The notes under the pieces were generated by a model that ran no database searches, was not told the DNA's origin, and worked only from the letters and a program-made list of their open reading frames with translations. The position numbers and the translations under genes are program-made. 64,000 nt of DNA. Source: Sacculina carcini. Lineage: Eukaryota > Arthropoda > Thecostraca > Sacculinidae. Of this stretch, positions 37,690-46,758 are shown piece after piece. How positions within the stretch are numbered: position 1 is the stretch's first letter; each line of letters opens with the position of its first letter. The stretch lies in assembly GCA_916048095.2 (NCBI GenBank), contig OU696571.1, positions 4,620,001 through 4,684,000 of the forward strand, given 5' to 3'.

Positions 37690-38097
37690 TAGCGGAAGGT
37701 TGATAGAGTGAGGAGAAATTCGAGGAGGGTGAAAGACTAGATATTATGTTTTGTCAGGGTTGAGAACAAGTTTACGTGAAGCAGCCCAAGAAGAAATCTG
37801 GGTGAGCAGCATAGAGACCAAATTTGAAGAATGAGGAGAAAGAGGAAAATAAATTTGGATGTCGTCAGCGTAGAGGTAGCGTCAGCGCAGCAGCGTCAAA
37901 GGTAGAGTGCTGAGATACAAAACCAGATTGGCAGGGATCGAGAACAGGCAAGATGATAGGCCGTAATTGAACAAGGATGGCAGATTCTAGAAGCTTGGAG
38001 GACAGAGACAGAATAGAAATTGGACGATAGTTTCATGGCAGAGAGGGATCAAGATTGGATTTTTTGAGAATCGGCAGTATAGTGGCGTGCTTGGAAG
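37690..38097 (-). pseudogene. Deleted central reverse transcriptase (family B)
   Basis: On the minus strand the text runs NYRPISILSLSSKLLE (RT motif 2a region, after a stop), SGFVSQHST, then jumps within a few residues to RYLYADD (near 37880). Motif A (catalytic Asp) and motif B should lie between and are absent, indicating an internal deletion of a few hundred base pairs at about 37890-37900. Confidence 0.75.
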
Positions 38098-39681
38098 CTA
38101 AGAATGAACCGTGAAGGAAAGAAGAGTTAACCATATATGTGAAAAGTGGAGTAAGGAGTATAATAGCATCAGAGAGAGCAGAAATTTGTATGGGGTCAGT
38201 GGGACATTTAGACCTCTGAAGTTTGGTAAGAAAACGTGCTGTGGTAGACGGAGCAATCGAGGAAAAAGAGAAACAGTGCTAAGGCAAGGAGGAAATTGGA
38301 GAGTAAAAGTGCTAGTGGGTAACTTGGATTGCAAGGATGCAATTTTACAAGAGAAAAATGAGGCGAATTCACTGGCAGATATTGAGCAAGATGACTTAGA
38401 AGAGCGACCAGAAATAGATTTCAGAGTCATCCATCGTGAGCGAGATGATTGGAGTTGGCGTAATTGTGAACGATAGAAATTAGATTTTGACAAAGCAACC
38501 ACAGAGAAAAAAGATTTGCGGGCACTACAGAAAGAGAACCATGATGAAGAAGAGCGAAAGCGTCGCCAAGAACGCTCACGGGCTCTGCATTCTGAACGCA
38601 AGCGGGATAGATCGGACGACCACCAGGGAGGAGGAGGAGATCTTGAGCGAAAGTGATGTAAGCGCAAAGGGAAGATCTGATCATTGATGAGGAAGAGAGA
38701 GTCGGATATAAACTTGGGGAGTAGGAGTGGTGGGAGGAACAAATAGTTTGAGGGATTCAGAAGAGAGGTAACCAAACGACAAAATAATAAAGGATCAAAT
38801 TTTTTGTAATCACGAAGCATCAGTGAAGCGGAAGAAGGCTTGGAAGGTGAAGGAAGAGAAACACAAAATGTGATGAGGCTATGATCAGATATGAGAGAAT
38901 CAGGGGGGTAAGTGAATGTATCGAGGAGAGACAGTCTGGAGGAGTGCGTACAGATCACAAGGTCGAGGGTATGACCGGATAGGTGAGTAGCACCACTTTT
39001 CATAACGGAAAGATCCCAAGAATTGAGCAGAGTTAGAAAATCAGAAACATGCGCATGAGATGGTGAGTCAATCCAGAAATTAAAATCGCCTAGAACAATG
39101 AAATTATGGGAGAATGTATCTGAGAAGAAAGATAGGAGTGTATCAAATTCAGATAGAAATACTGAGGATGTGCCAGTGTGATCGTGTCGATATAACAATA
39201 GAATACCTAATTTAGGGTGTGAAGGAAAAGAAAGCGAGAATGCAGCGTATTCAAAGGAACTACAAGGAAATTGTAGAGTAGATAAAAGTGATAAAGATAA
39301 AGAACAGTGATAAACAGCACCAACAACACCACCGCAAGATTTTCGAGAAGATGTGAGAACGCGAGACACATGCAAGAAGTTAAATGAAAGTGGAAGTTGG
39401 GCGGAAAACGATGAAACGTCGCTGTCAAAAAGCCAGGTCTCGGTGAGAAAAAAGAGTGAGAAGTTGTGATAGAGAATGACATTAGAAACAAAATTAGCTT
39501 TATTACGTACAGACCGAATATTGAGCAGGCCAACCAAGGAGGAAATACAATTAGTGACGGCTAAGGGAGATATATGAGCAGATTGGGTAAGATTGTTAAT
39601 AGCAGAATTGTTGGATACGAGGGAAACCAGATGTGAGGAATGACAAGATTGAGCAATAGCTGTAGAGTCAGAAACATGCAT
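38098..39681 (-). CDS. LINE family B endonuclease and linker
   Basis: 527 codons. APE-type endonuclease motifs in order: NIRSVRNK (residues 54-61), LTETW (79-83), LGDFN (197-201), LDLVIC (239-244) and SDHSLI (265-270). This is the nuclease that nicks target DNA for target-primed reverse transcription. An Arg/Ser-rich linker (about 340-430) follows; the frame then diverges from RT coding before the stop. It lies in the same frame as ORF1, separated by a TGA at 39712-39714. All nuclease landmarks look intact. Confidence 0.88.
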   Translation of the reverse strand: MHVSDSTAIAQSCHSSHLVSLVSNNSAINNLTQSAHISPLAVTNCISSLVGLLNIRSVRNKANFVSNVILYHNFSLFFLTETWLFDSDVSSFSAQLPLSFNFLHVSRVLTSSRKSCGGVVGAVYHCSLSLSLLSTLQFPCSSFEYAAFSLSFPSHPKLGILLLYRHDHTGTSSVFLSEFDTLLSFFSDTFSHNFIVLGDFNFWIDSPSHAHVSDFLTLLNSWDLSVMKSGATHLSGHTLDLVICTHSSRLSLLDTFTYPPDSLISDHSLITFCVSLPSPSKPSSASLMLRDYKKFDPLLFCRLVTSLLNPSNYLFLPPLLLPKFISDSLFLINDQIFPLRLHHFRSRSPPPPWWSSDLSRLRSECRARERSWRRFRSSSSWFSFCSARKSFFSVVALSKSNFYRSQLRQLQSSRSRWMTLKSISGRSSKSSCSISASEFASFFSCKIASLQSKLPTSTFTLQFPPCLSTVSLFPRLLRLPQHVFLPNFRGLNVPLTPYKFLLSLMLLYSLLHFSHIWLTLLSFTVHS

Positions 39682-39711
39682 TTTAGGAAGAGAAGAGTCA
39701 GACTTGGGTTG

Positions 39712-40329
39712 TCAGGAAGAAGCGGTGACAGGAGACAATTCAGAACAGTGTGAGGAAGACACAATAGTGCGCTGGCGGAAAGAATTTTGCACAGCAATGA
39801 ACGAGGAACAGGAGGATGAAAACGAAGAGTGGTCCGAAGGTTTACCATGACGGCAGCAGTTTGAGCACTTTGACTTGCTCTTGTCAGGGCAGGCTGACGA
39901 CAGGTGGGCACCAGCGCAGTGACCGCAAATTGCTCTAGCTGATGGGCAGCGATCAGATGTGTGGCCCAGACCCGAGCACTTCCAGCATCGAGTCACCCAG
40001 TATCGATCGTAGACCGGGCAGCTGCACAACCCAACAAACACATTGTTGCCAGCGACACGAATCAGTTGGCGCACCTCCGGAGAAGCGAGTACTACGAGTA
40101 CGGCATTGGTGCGGCCGTCTTTTGGCTTCGTCAGGAACAACAGTTTCATCTGTGACGCTGGGATGTTGGCGAGATGAGAGTTTTTCAGCCGCAAAGAGCT
40201 GACGACTTCCTCAGGTGACATTTGTTGAATGTTTGCCACAGTGATTCGCGGCAGACGAGAGGCAGAATTGCCTGTGACAGCCACATGCAGTTCTTCAGCC
40301 AAGTGCTCGTTCAGAGACTTGGCTGCCAT
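39712..40329 (-). CDS. LINE family B ORF1, zinc-knuckle part
   Basis: 205 codons. An RRM-like N-terminal half (VSSLRLKNSHLANIP, LLFLTKPKDGRTNAVLVVLAS) is followed by tandem cysteine motifs: CWKCSGLGHTSDRC, CGHCAGAHLSSAC and a KCSNCC-type third knuckle. This is the usual nucleic-acid-binding architecture of LINE ORF1. It continues the PHD-containing frame upstream across a single TAA (40342-40344) four codons before its ATG. Confidence 0.85.
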   Translation of the reverse strand: MAAKSLNEHLAEELHVAVTGNSASRLPRITVANIQQMSPEEVVSSLRLKNSHLANIPASQMKLLFLTKPKDGRTNAVLVVLASPEVRQLIRVAGNNVFVGLCSCPVYDRYWVTRCWKCSGLGHTSDRCPSARAICGHCAGAHLSSACPDKSKSKCSNCCRHGKPSDHSSFSSSCSSFIAVQNSFRQRTIVSSSHCSELSPVTASS

Positions 40330-40341
40330 GTTAGCTGAGGC

Positions 40342-40833
40342 TTAAGTGGAGCAGTGCAGCACCATACCGCCAGACTTTGTTGGGCGAGACTTGGCCACCG
40401 GTACAGTGCGAAGGGCCGACAGCACGCGCTCTGCCTTCACCGGCTCCGCTCCTTTACTCTTCAGCACTAGGGCGAATGGATGAGTGAAAGGCTGGTCGCG
40501 CTCTGAGACAGAGGTTGAGGGCGCACAGGTGTCGGCGGGCTTGGCTTCACGAAGGACAGGGGCGCGGAATGTCTCCAGTCGACTGTCGATCACCCAACAC
40601 ACTCTCTCCACGGTGAGTGAGGGGCGACGGGACGCGCGGTACTCGTCTTTGCACTCTTCGCACAGCCAGAAGAGCTTGTACCTGCGTATAGCGTTATACG
40701 CAGGGTTGGTCAGCGCGGCGCACGACACGTGAAACATGCCGGCGCATCCCTCGCACTTGATGACAGACGCATCCCCCACCGGCTCACCACACTTACACGC
40801 ACGCTCGCTGGCTGCAGAGGGTGGAGTAGACAT
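40342..40833 (-). CDS. LINE family B ORF1, PHD-finger part
   Basis: Starting at the ATG of MSTPPSAAS (40833); an upstream ORF extension to 40908 lacks supporting features. A C4HC3 PHD finger spans about residues 13-62: ACKCGEPVG, KCEGCAGMFHVSC and LCEECKDEY. A Pro/Ser/Thr-rich linker follows, then a TAA. In CR1-like LINEs PHD fingers are thought to mediate chromatin or protein contacts; here that is inference. It is the same class of finger as in family A (26641-26800). Confidence 0.83.
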   Translation of the reverse strand: MSTPPSAASERACKCGEPVGDASVIKCEGCAGMFHVSCAALTNPAYNAIRRYKLFWLCEECKDEYRASRRPSLTVERVCWVIDSRLETFRAPVLREAKPADTCAPSTSVSERDQPFTHPFALVLKSKGAEPVKAERVLSALRTVPVAKSRPTKSGGMVLHCST

Positions 40834-40930
40834 AGCAGAATGGGCAGAAAGACTCCGAGATCGGCACACAGATAACACGAAGGAGCGAACGAAAATACAA
40901 CCACACACGGCGAACTCAAGAACAAGACTG

Positions 40931-40978
40931 TTATGCTGATGCTGCAGTTATGCTGATGCTGCAGTTATGCTGATGCTG
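40931..40978. repeat. 17-bp tandem repeat at the 5' edge of LINE B
   Basis: TTATGCTGATGCTGCAG occurs twice perfectly and once as TTATGCTGATGCTGAAT, with a looser fourth copy to about 40995. Short tandem repeats in LINE 5' UTRs can be promoter monomers; here the function is unknown. Confidence 0.8.
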
Positions 40979-40995
40979 AATTTATGTTGATGGTT

Positions 40996-41360
40996 ATGCA
41001 GTTTCAGCAAGAAGCACACGGTTTGCATCCAAACAGCATTCCCAGTTCATGGCTCCAATTCGTTGTCGTACAAAGCAATTTCAACGTTGCTTTCTTCCGG
41101 CCACTGTGGCTACTTGGAACGCGTTGAAGGAGGGGGCTTTCTCGCAGAACAAATTTGAAGAAATTCAAGGCCAAAGTAAGTTAAAAACTACTGAAAGAGC
41201 GGAATTGACTGTTGAGTCTTGTTTATTGCTTATTTATTTATATTTATTGTCATTTATTCATATTTATTGTTATTTATTCATATTTATTGTTATTTATTCA
41301 TATGTATTGTTATTTATTCATATTTTTTGTTATTTATTCATATTTATTGTTATTTAATTT
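40996..41360 (+). mobile_element. LINE family C, copy 1 (3' end only)
   Basis: Plus-strand remnant aligning with the last 60 or so RT codons of copy 2 (MAPIRCRTKQFQRCFLPATV, a TWNALKEGAFSQN block, ERAELTVES). It is followed by the family's 20-bp tandem tail, TATTTATTGTTATTTATTCA, about six copies at 41230-41355. Heavily 5'-truncated. Confidence 0.88.
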
Positions 41361-41746
41361 GTCTCATCTTCTAATAGAAGATTGCATATATTTTACTATA
41401 GCTAGAATTTTCATATATATAACTGATGTTTTACGTTAACTTTGTTCGGAAATCCTCCCTGGAACACTGAATACAATGGCAATATGTTTTTATTACAAAA
41501 GTAATGCCATTTATATGAAAATGATAATAAAAATTATTTAGTAAAAGTGCGCGTACATGTAATGTGCGTGAAAAGTTTTTTTTGTAAAATCGCAAATTGA
41601 TTCAAAGCCTATTTCTAGATGAAAGTCAGTTATGCGCTTGTGATTGAGCTGCATGTGCTTCAAACTGAAGGCTGATATTAGCACGATATTACTACGTGTA
41701 CATCACTGGTGGACAGTGAAGATTTCGGAAGAAAAAACAGTTCTGA
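41361..41746. other. AT-rich DNA upstream of the four-motif gene
   Basis: No recognised element. Two possible splice acceptors (GAACTGTTCCAG near 41764 and TTAATTGTTCCAG near 41786) precede the next coding region. Confidence 0.4.
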
Positions 41747-41806
41747 GTCATCAGAACTGTTCCAGCAATTCTGTTAATTGTTCCAGCGACAGAAGCATAT
41801 ATAATC

Positions 41807-43051
41807 ATGTATACCATCCTGGAGACTATTCATGAGAGTGAGGAGTGTGTGTGGGACGCAAACGGCAACGAGATGGCTCAAGACTTCACCCAGCCTACTA
41901 GCAGTTCTTGTGATGAGGCTAATGAGCAGATCGTGCCACGAGCGTATTACGACTACGTCACTGACAACAAATTCGTCAACATGCTGACGGAAATTCAAAA
42001 GATTCTACAAGAAGTAATTGACGAAGATGAGGAGCAAAACGAGAATGACAAAAAGGACAAAAACAATAAACCAAATATGAATAATGACAAGCAGTCATCA
42101 GGAAACGACAAAAATACCGTGGCTTATTACGATTACGTCACGGAGAATAAGTTTGTTAATATGTTGACGGCTATTCAAAAACTCCTACAAAAGGAGATTG
42201 ATGCCGTTGAATACGAAGATAAGGACAATAAAATAGAAGCCGACATTCAGTCTGATGTGGACGATCCTATGACGTCATCAGAAGTGACGAGATCCGATAT
42301 GTCCGACATCACAGAAGATGAAACCAACAACAACTTCCATCATTCAGACAACAAGAATGTGCCTAGTATGCAATACAACAACGAGAACAATCAGCAGACG
42401 TCAGGAACTGCAGTACCATTCGTTCATTATTATGATTACTATACGGACAACAAGTTTGTCAATATGCTCACTGCTATCCAGAAACTTATCCAAGAAGAGA
42501 TCGATAGCATTGATAACATGGACGGGAATGGTCAAACAGACATCAACCAACAATCCGATGCGGATAATGTATCACCGCAGTCATCAGAAGCTGCAGATAA
42601 AGACATACCTTACTACAAATATAACAGCGAGAACAATTTTGTAAACATGCTGACATCTCTTCAAGAAATACTCCAGCTCGAAATCGATGGAGTTGAAGAA
42701 GATGAAGCCAACAAGAAAGAGTCTGACTCCACTGGAGACAAGATGAGCTCAGTGGTAATTGTTGACTGGATTAAGACACCCTTCCATCTCGGCGTCGATG
42801 ACAGTAGAGATGTGGAGGAAGACGGGGTCACTGCAAATAATTCACGACCTGCAGTACTAAATGGCTCATGCATTGATCATGTGCAGGCCAAGACAACAGT
42901 AATGCAAAGTCCGATGTCGTCGCATGGAGATATCAAACCGGACAAGAGAAGGTGCATCCAGATGCAAAAAGACCAGAAATACAGCAGAAGGTACACCGCC
43001 CCAAGGCGAAATTGGAGGCACCGAAGATTCAGACAACAAAACTGTTTATAA
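41807..43051 (+). CDS. Acidic protein with four copies of a 26-residue motif
   Basis: 414 codons from the first ATG; the frame is open back to 41747, so the true start may lie in an upstream exon. Four motif copies at residues 47-72, 107-132, 208-233 and 269-294 follow the pattern YYDY-x-T-[DE]-NKFVNMLT-x-IQK-[IL]-[LI]-Q-x-EID, probably an aromatic/acidic segment plus an amphipathic helix. Asp/Asn/Ser-rich spacers of 35-75 residues separate them. No signal peptide or membrane segment, so probably intracellular. In motifs 1 and 2, eight of 15 core codons differ synonymously and one changes Asp to Glu: strong sign of selection on protein. The last 40 residues are suddenly basic; an overlapping frame (42924-43166) matches the acidic style better. 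Family not recognised. Confidence 0.65.
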   Translation: MYTILETIHESEECVWDANGNEMAQDFTQPTSSSCDEANEQIVPRAYYDYVTDNKFVNMLTEIQKILQEVIDEDEEQNENDKKDKNNKPNMNNDKQSSGNDKNTVAYYDYVTENKFVNMLTAIQKLLQKEIDAVEYEDKDNKIEADIQSDVDDPMTSSEVTRSDMSDITEDETNNNFHHSDNKNVPSMQYNNENNQQTSGTAVPFVHYYDYYTDNKFVNMLTAIQKLIQEEIDSIDNMDGNGQTDINQQSDADNVSPQSSEAADKDIPYYKYNSENNFVNMLTSLQEILQLEIDGVEEDEANKKESDSTGDKMSSVVIVDWIKTPFHLGVDDSRDVEEDGVTANNSRPAVLNGSCIDHVQAKTTVMQSPMSSHGDIKPDKRRCIQMQKDQKYSRRYTAPRRNWRHRRFRQQNCL

Positions 43052-44240
43052 TACGCAGTTAGATATGGATAGCAGTCGCCACGAACTGCAGTATTCTTCG
43101 TGCGACCAAATAATCGTGGAAACATCACGTCATTATGTGACTTCGCCGCAATCTCAAGCTGTGTAGACAGGGCGAGGAGATGAATGGTGGCAGCGGCTTG
43201 TTTTGCCATCGCGACTGTCAGGGTCCGTGTTTCTGGGCGAAATCACGGTACCATAAACCAATTGCCTTACCTGGTGTAACGGCACCTCCAGGAATGACCT
43301 GCTGATCCGTTTCACGCTCAGTGTGTTGGAGCTGCGTTCTACAACTTGTAGCGCATATACTTTCCCTGCATCACATTGTTCGTGACAGTGTGTGTATTAT
43401 TGCATCTACAGTACACAAACTGCATTGTCTTGAATAAACAACAACAATGCATAAATGTTTTTCCACAATCGCGAATCGGGTCTATAGAATTCGATAATAG
43501 AAGCATTGGTACACATCTTAACCTAGGTGATTATTTCCATGGATGCATTATACATAGCTTTATAATTACCGCGAGGGAATGAAAACAATATTGATTTTTA
43601 AACAATTATTGTTTTTTATTCAGCTGATTGACACACTTGCGATATAATATTTTCCGGTCAATGACCTAGCACTCCCATGAAACTTGCATAAACTTCAATT
43701 TGCGTACAAAAAGCATATGCAGACATTACACAACTGCAATCTTACCCAATCTGCCTCGTGGAAGAATACAACCAGCCAAATTAAGCCAGCCAAATTTCTT
43801 CAGGAGGGTAGATGTAGGATGACGAACAGGGACCTATTAACTTGTCTAGTTCTACATATATATACATATAGGAAATTGTACTAAGTGTGAGTGCAAATAT
43901 GTCGGTGAATTCCAAATTTGCAATTCCATTTATTTTCCTAATTTGCCCACATTTCAATTCCAAACATTCCAAACATTGAAGTTGACACATGACACTGTGT
44001 GTGTATGTGTGAGGGGGTGCGCATGTCTGTGTGTGAGTGGCTGCATGATGTGTGTATGCGCGTGGTTCAGGGTACATGTGTATGTGTGCGTCCTAGCTGC
44101 GAGCGGGCTGGAGATTTGCGTGTTTGTATGTATGTATGTGAGAAGTTAGTTGGTACCTGGCATCTGGTGAAGCCCCCTCGAACGAGAACCCCTAGCAGGA
44201 AATAGCACCTTGGCGTGATCAGTGAGAGATAGCACCTCCG
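43052..44240. other. 3' region of the four-motif gene, then unrecognised DNA
   Basis: Sequence to about 43120 is also in the partial duplicate at 50.3 kb. In the overlapping frame coding could continue to a TAG at 43164-43166. AATAAA occurs at 43434. From 43600 on is AT-rich unique DNA with TG-rich text at 43990-44140. Confidence 0.4.
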
Positions 44241-44244
44241 CTAG

Positions 44245-44790
44245 ATTATTATTATTATTATTATTAATTACAGGCAAATCCAGTAGCATGGGAAGAGTGC
44301 AAGCACTATTACCACCCTAAGGTGGCCCCATGTACCGGAAGCGCCCAAAAGATTCAGAGAGAAAGAGAGTTCGAAGAGAAAAAAGTCTAGAAAGAGAGTT
44401 GGAAAGAAACTAATAAATAAATAACAATAAATAATAAACCATCATCCGATAACAATCCATAATGTCACTCCGCCCACGTTCCTCAATAAATAATAACAAT
44501 CAACAATAAATATGTGATTCATTAAAAAACAGCCATCAATAAATAAGAATAAATATTAATAAATAAGTAATAAATAACAATCAAGAACAAAACAATAAAT
44601 ATGATTCAATAAACAACAACAGCCAGCACTGAGTAAAAGTATAATTTAATAAATAACAACAACCAATAATAAATAGTAATAAATAGAGAGTAAAATAGGA
44701 ATAAATATAAATAAATCGAAAATAAATAACAATAAGCATGAATAAATAACAATAAATATGAATAAATATACAATTAATAAGACTCAACAG
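44245..44790 (-). repeat. LINE C 3' UTR with 20-bp tandem units and (AAT)n end
   Basis: Units related to AACAATAAATATGAATAAAT (plus strand) repeat with variation between about 44400 and 44780, interleaved with AACAACAACAGCCAGCACTG. The same unit follows the RT stop in the other two family copies. The element terminates in (ATT)n at 44245-44268. Confidence 0.85.
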
Positions 44791-46758
44791 TCAATTCCGC
44801 TCTTTTAGTAGCATTTCATTTACTTTGGCCTTGAATTTGTTCAAATTGTTCTGCGAGAAAGCCTCCTCCTTCAACGTGTTCCAAGTAGACACAGTGGCCG
44901 GAAGAAAGCAACGTTGGAATTGTTTTGTACGACAACGAATTGGAGCCATGCACTGGGAATGCTGTTTGGATGTAAACCGTGTGCTTCTTGCTGCCACGAA
45001 ATCATCAGGAATTGACTTGCTCATCGGATGATGGTCGTTGTGCTTGATCTTGTACAGCATGCACACGCTGCTGACCTTTCGACGATGGCAAAGATCACCA
45101 AGAACCAAGTCACCACAGAGGAACTTGCAAGTTCTAACAACTCTGTTGATGAGATTGAGGTGACAATCCGCAGCAGAAGACCACACGGGGGCGCAGTACT
45201 CCAGAATTGGCAAAATGAAACAGCGAAAACAACTTTTTGAGATTGTGCTGCTACCGAACATCCGATATGCCTTTCTTATAATTCCCAGTTTCCGCGATGC
45301 CGAACAAACTAGCTTCCGAATGTGACTCTCAAACGTCAGCTTTGAGTCTACATGTACTCCCAATATTTTGAGCTCATCACACACGTTGAGTTGGGCGTCA
45401 TTTATGAGGATAGCTCCATGTGAAGGCTGAACGGTACGTGACCTAGAAACCAACAAGCATTTAGATTTCGAAGTGTTCAGCGTCATATTCCACCTCTCAC
45501 ACCACTTCATGACGCTGCTGAGATCGTCGTTGACCGTTTGACGCACCTGTGGTCTGTCCGAAGGAGATGAAATTACAGCCATCAAGGTGATATCATCAGC
45601 ATATCCATATACAGGGTTGCGTGTGGTTGTGTACAGGTCAGCGGTGTAAATGTTGAACAAAATAGGACCCAACACACTTCCCTGCGTGACACCGGACGCA
45701 ATGCTCTTCCAGCCACTGTAGGCTCCATCGATGGCAACACGTTGTACGCGATTGGATAGAAATTGATGCAAAACACTTAGCAAACGGCCGCCGACTCCAA
45801 TCTTTCTCAGTTTTTGCAACAAGCCCTGGTGGCTCACACGGTCAAATGCTGCCGAGAAATCCAACTGCACAATCCAGGCTTCACTGCCTTTGTCTAGCAC
45901 TTGCTGGAGCTCATGCGTGATAGTAAGCAGAGCGTCAGTCGTGCTGAGTTTTTTGCGGTATGCAAATTGGTTTTCCGACAGCAGATTGTTGCTCTCCAGG
46001 TACTTGGACAGTCTGGAAGATATCAAGTGCTCGAATATTTTGGACAGAATCGGTGTAATTGATATTGGCCGGTAGTTTGCAACATCAGCTGAATTGGTTC
46101 CTTTTGGTATGGGTGTGATATTCGCAACCCGCCAACATGATGGAAACGAACCAGTCTTCATCAAGCGCCTGAAAAGAGCACTGAGCTTCGGAGCTAGAGT
46201 ATCTGCCGTGTTCTTGAAAAATAGCGGAACCATATTCAGAGGGTCTGTTCCTCCGTGGGCATCAAGGTCTTTCATGAGATTCGCCACTTCTTTTGATCGG
46301 AAGGCAATGCCTTTGATTTTCGGGGCGAGGACAGATGAATCGTCAGACGGAATGGACCCTTGACATTGCTTGGTATTGAAGTAATCCATAAGCAACTCTG
46401 CCTTCTCTGTTGGGTTGATTTTGAGCTCACCGTTCGCTGAAAATAAAGGAGGGACAGACAGGTCATGTCCAAACACTGACGATTTCAACGTTGACCACCA
46501 TTTGTGGGCGTTATTGGCAGATGTTAGCTTTTCAGCAAGTTTCTTTGAGTGACGTGTTTCCGCTTCTGAATACACATGCTCAGCATGCCGTCTGGCCTCA
46601 GTGTAGACATTCCATGAATCGGCTGAGCGTGATTGGAGCCACTTGTGGTAAGCCTCCTGCTTGGATTCACGTGCGCTGCGATAATTCGTTGGTGAACCAG
46701 GCTTTGTCATCAGAGCGAAAACGTAGTTTTTTTGTAGGCACTCTCCTTGAGATGACAT
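44791..46758 (-). CDS. LINE family C reverse transcriptase
   Basis: 655-codon open frame; residues 1-28 are out-of-frame endonuclease sequence, so the genuine text begins at about residue 30 (ESKQEAYHKWLQ). RT landmarks: NYRPISITPILSKIFEHL (228-245), motif A QLDFSAAFD (298-306), motif B ASGVTQGSVLGPILFNIY (354-371), motif C YGYADDITLM (384-393), LGVHVDSKLTFESHIRK, a LEYCAPVWSS block and a C-terminal LPATVSTWNTL block. All catalytic Asp residues are present. The palm organisation fits the jockey/CR1 superfamily. Confidence 0.93.
   Translation of the reverse strand: MSSQGECLQKNYVFALMTKPGSPTNYRSARESKQEAYHKWLQSRSADSWNVYTEARRHAEHVYSEAETRHSKKLAEKLTSANNAHKWWSTLKSSVFGHDLSVPPLFSANGELKINPTEKAELLMDYFNTKQCQGSIPSDDSSVLAPKIKGIAFRSKEVANLMKDLDAHGGTDPLNMVPLFFKNTADTLAPKLSALFRRLMKTGSFPSCWRVANITPIPKGTNSADVANYRPISITPILSKIFEHLISSRLSKYLESNNLLSENQFAYRKKLSTTDALLTITHELQQVLDKGSEAWIVQLDFSAAFDRVSHQGLLQKLRKIGVGGRLLSVLHQFLSNRVQRVAIDGAYSGWKSIASGVTQGSVLGPILFNIYTADLYTTTRNPVYGYADDITLMAVISSPSDRPQVRQTVNDDLSSVMKWCERWNMTLNTSKSKCLLVSRSRTVQPSHGAILINDAQLNVCDELKILGVHVDSKLTFESHIRKLVCSASRKLGIIRKAYRMFGSSTISKSCFRCFILPILEYCAPVWSSAADCHLNLINRVVRTCKFLCGDLVLGDLCHRRKVSSVCMLYKIKHNDHHPMSKSIPDDFVAARSTRFTSKQHSQCMAPIRCRTKQFQRCFLPATVSTWNTLKEEAFSQNNLNKFKAKVNEMLLKERN

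Larger units (their letters stand above)
36577..40950 (-). mobile_element. LINE family B, copy 3 (nearly full length, defective)
   Basis: Minus-strand L2/CR1-like non-LTR retrotransposon. Order in element sense: ORF1 with PHD finger (40833 down to 40342), ORF1 continuation with three zinc knuckles (to 39712), APE endonuclease plus linker (39681-38098), a damaged reverse transcriptase (38098-37680), the RT C-terminus (37680-37066), and a 3' UTR ending in (GTT)n at 36577-36600. ORF1 and endonuclease share one frame separated by single stops. The RT has lost its central motifs, so the element is dead. Confidence 0.88.

Noticed and set aside
38111..38476. 121-codon plus-strand frame inside LINE B
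   Set aside because: Antisense to the endonuclease/RT frame; low complexity Arg/Glu/Lys shadow.
41787..41806. TATA box (CATATATAAT) for the four-motif gene
   Set aside because: It lies directly next to the ATG, leaving no room for a transcription start and 5' UTR; AT-rich chance match.
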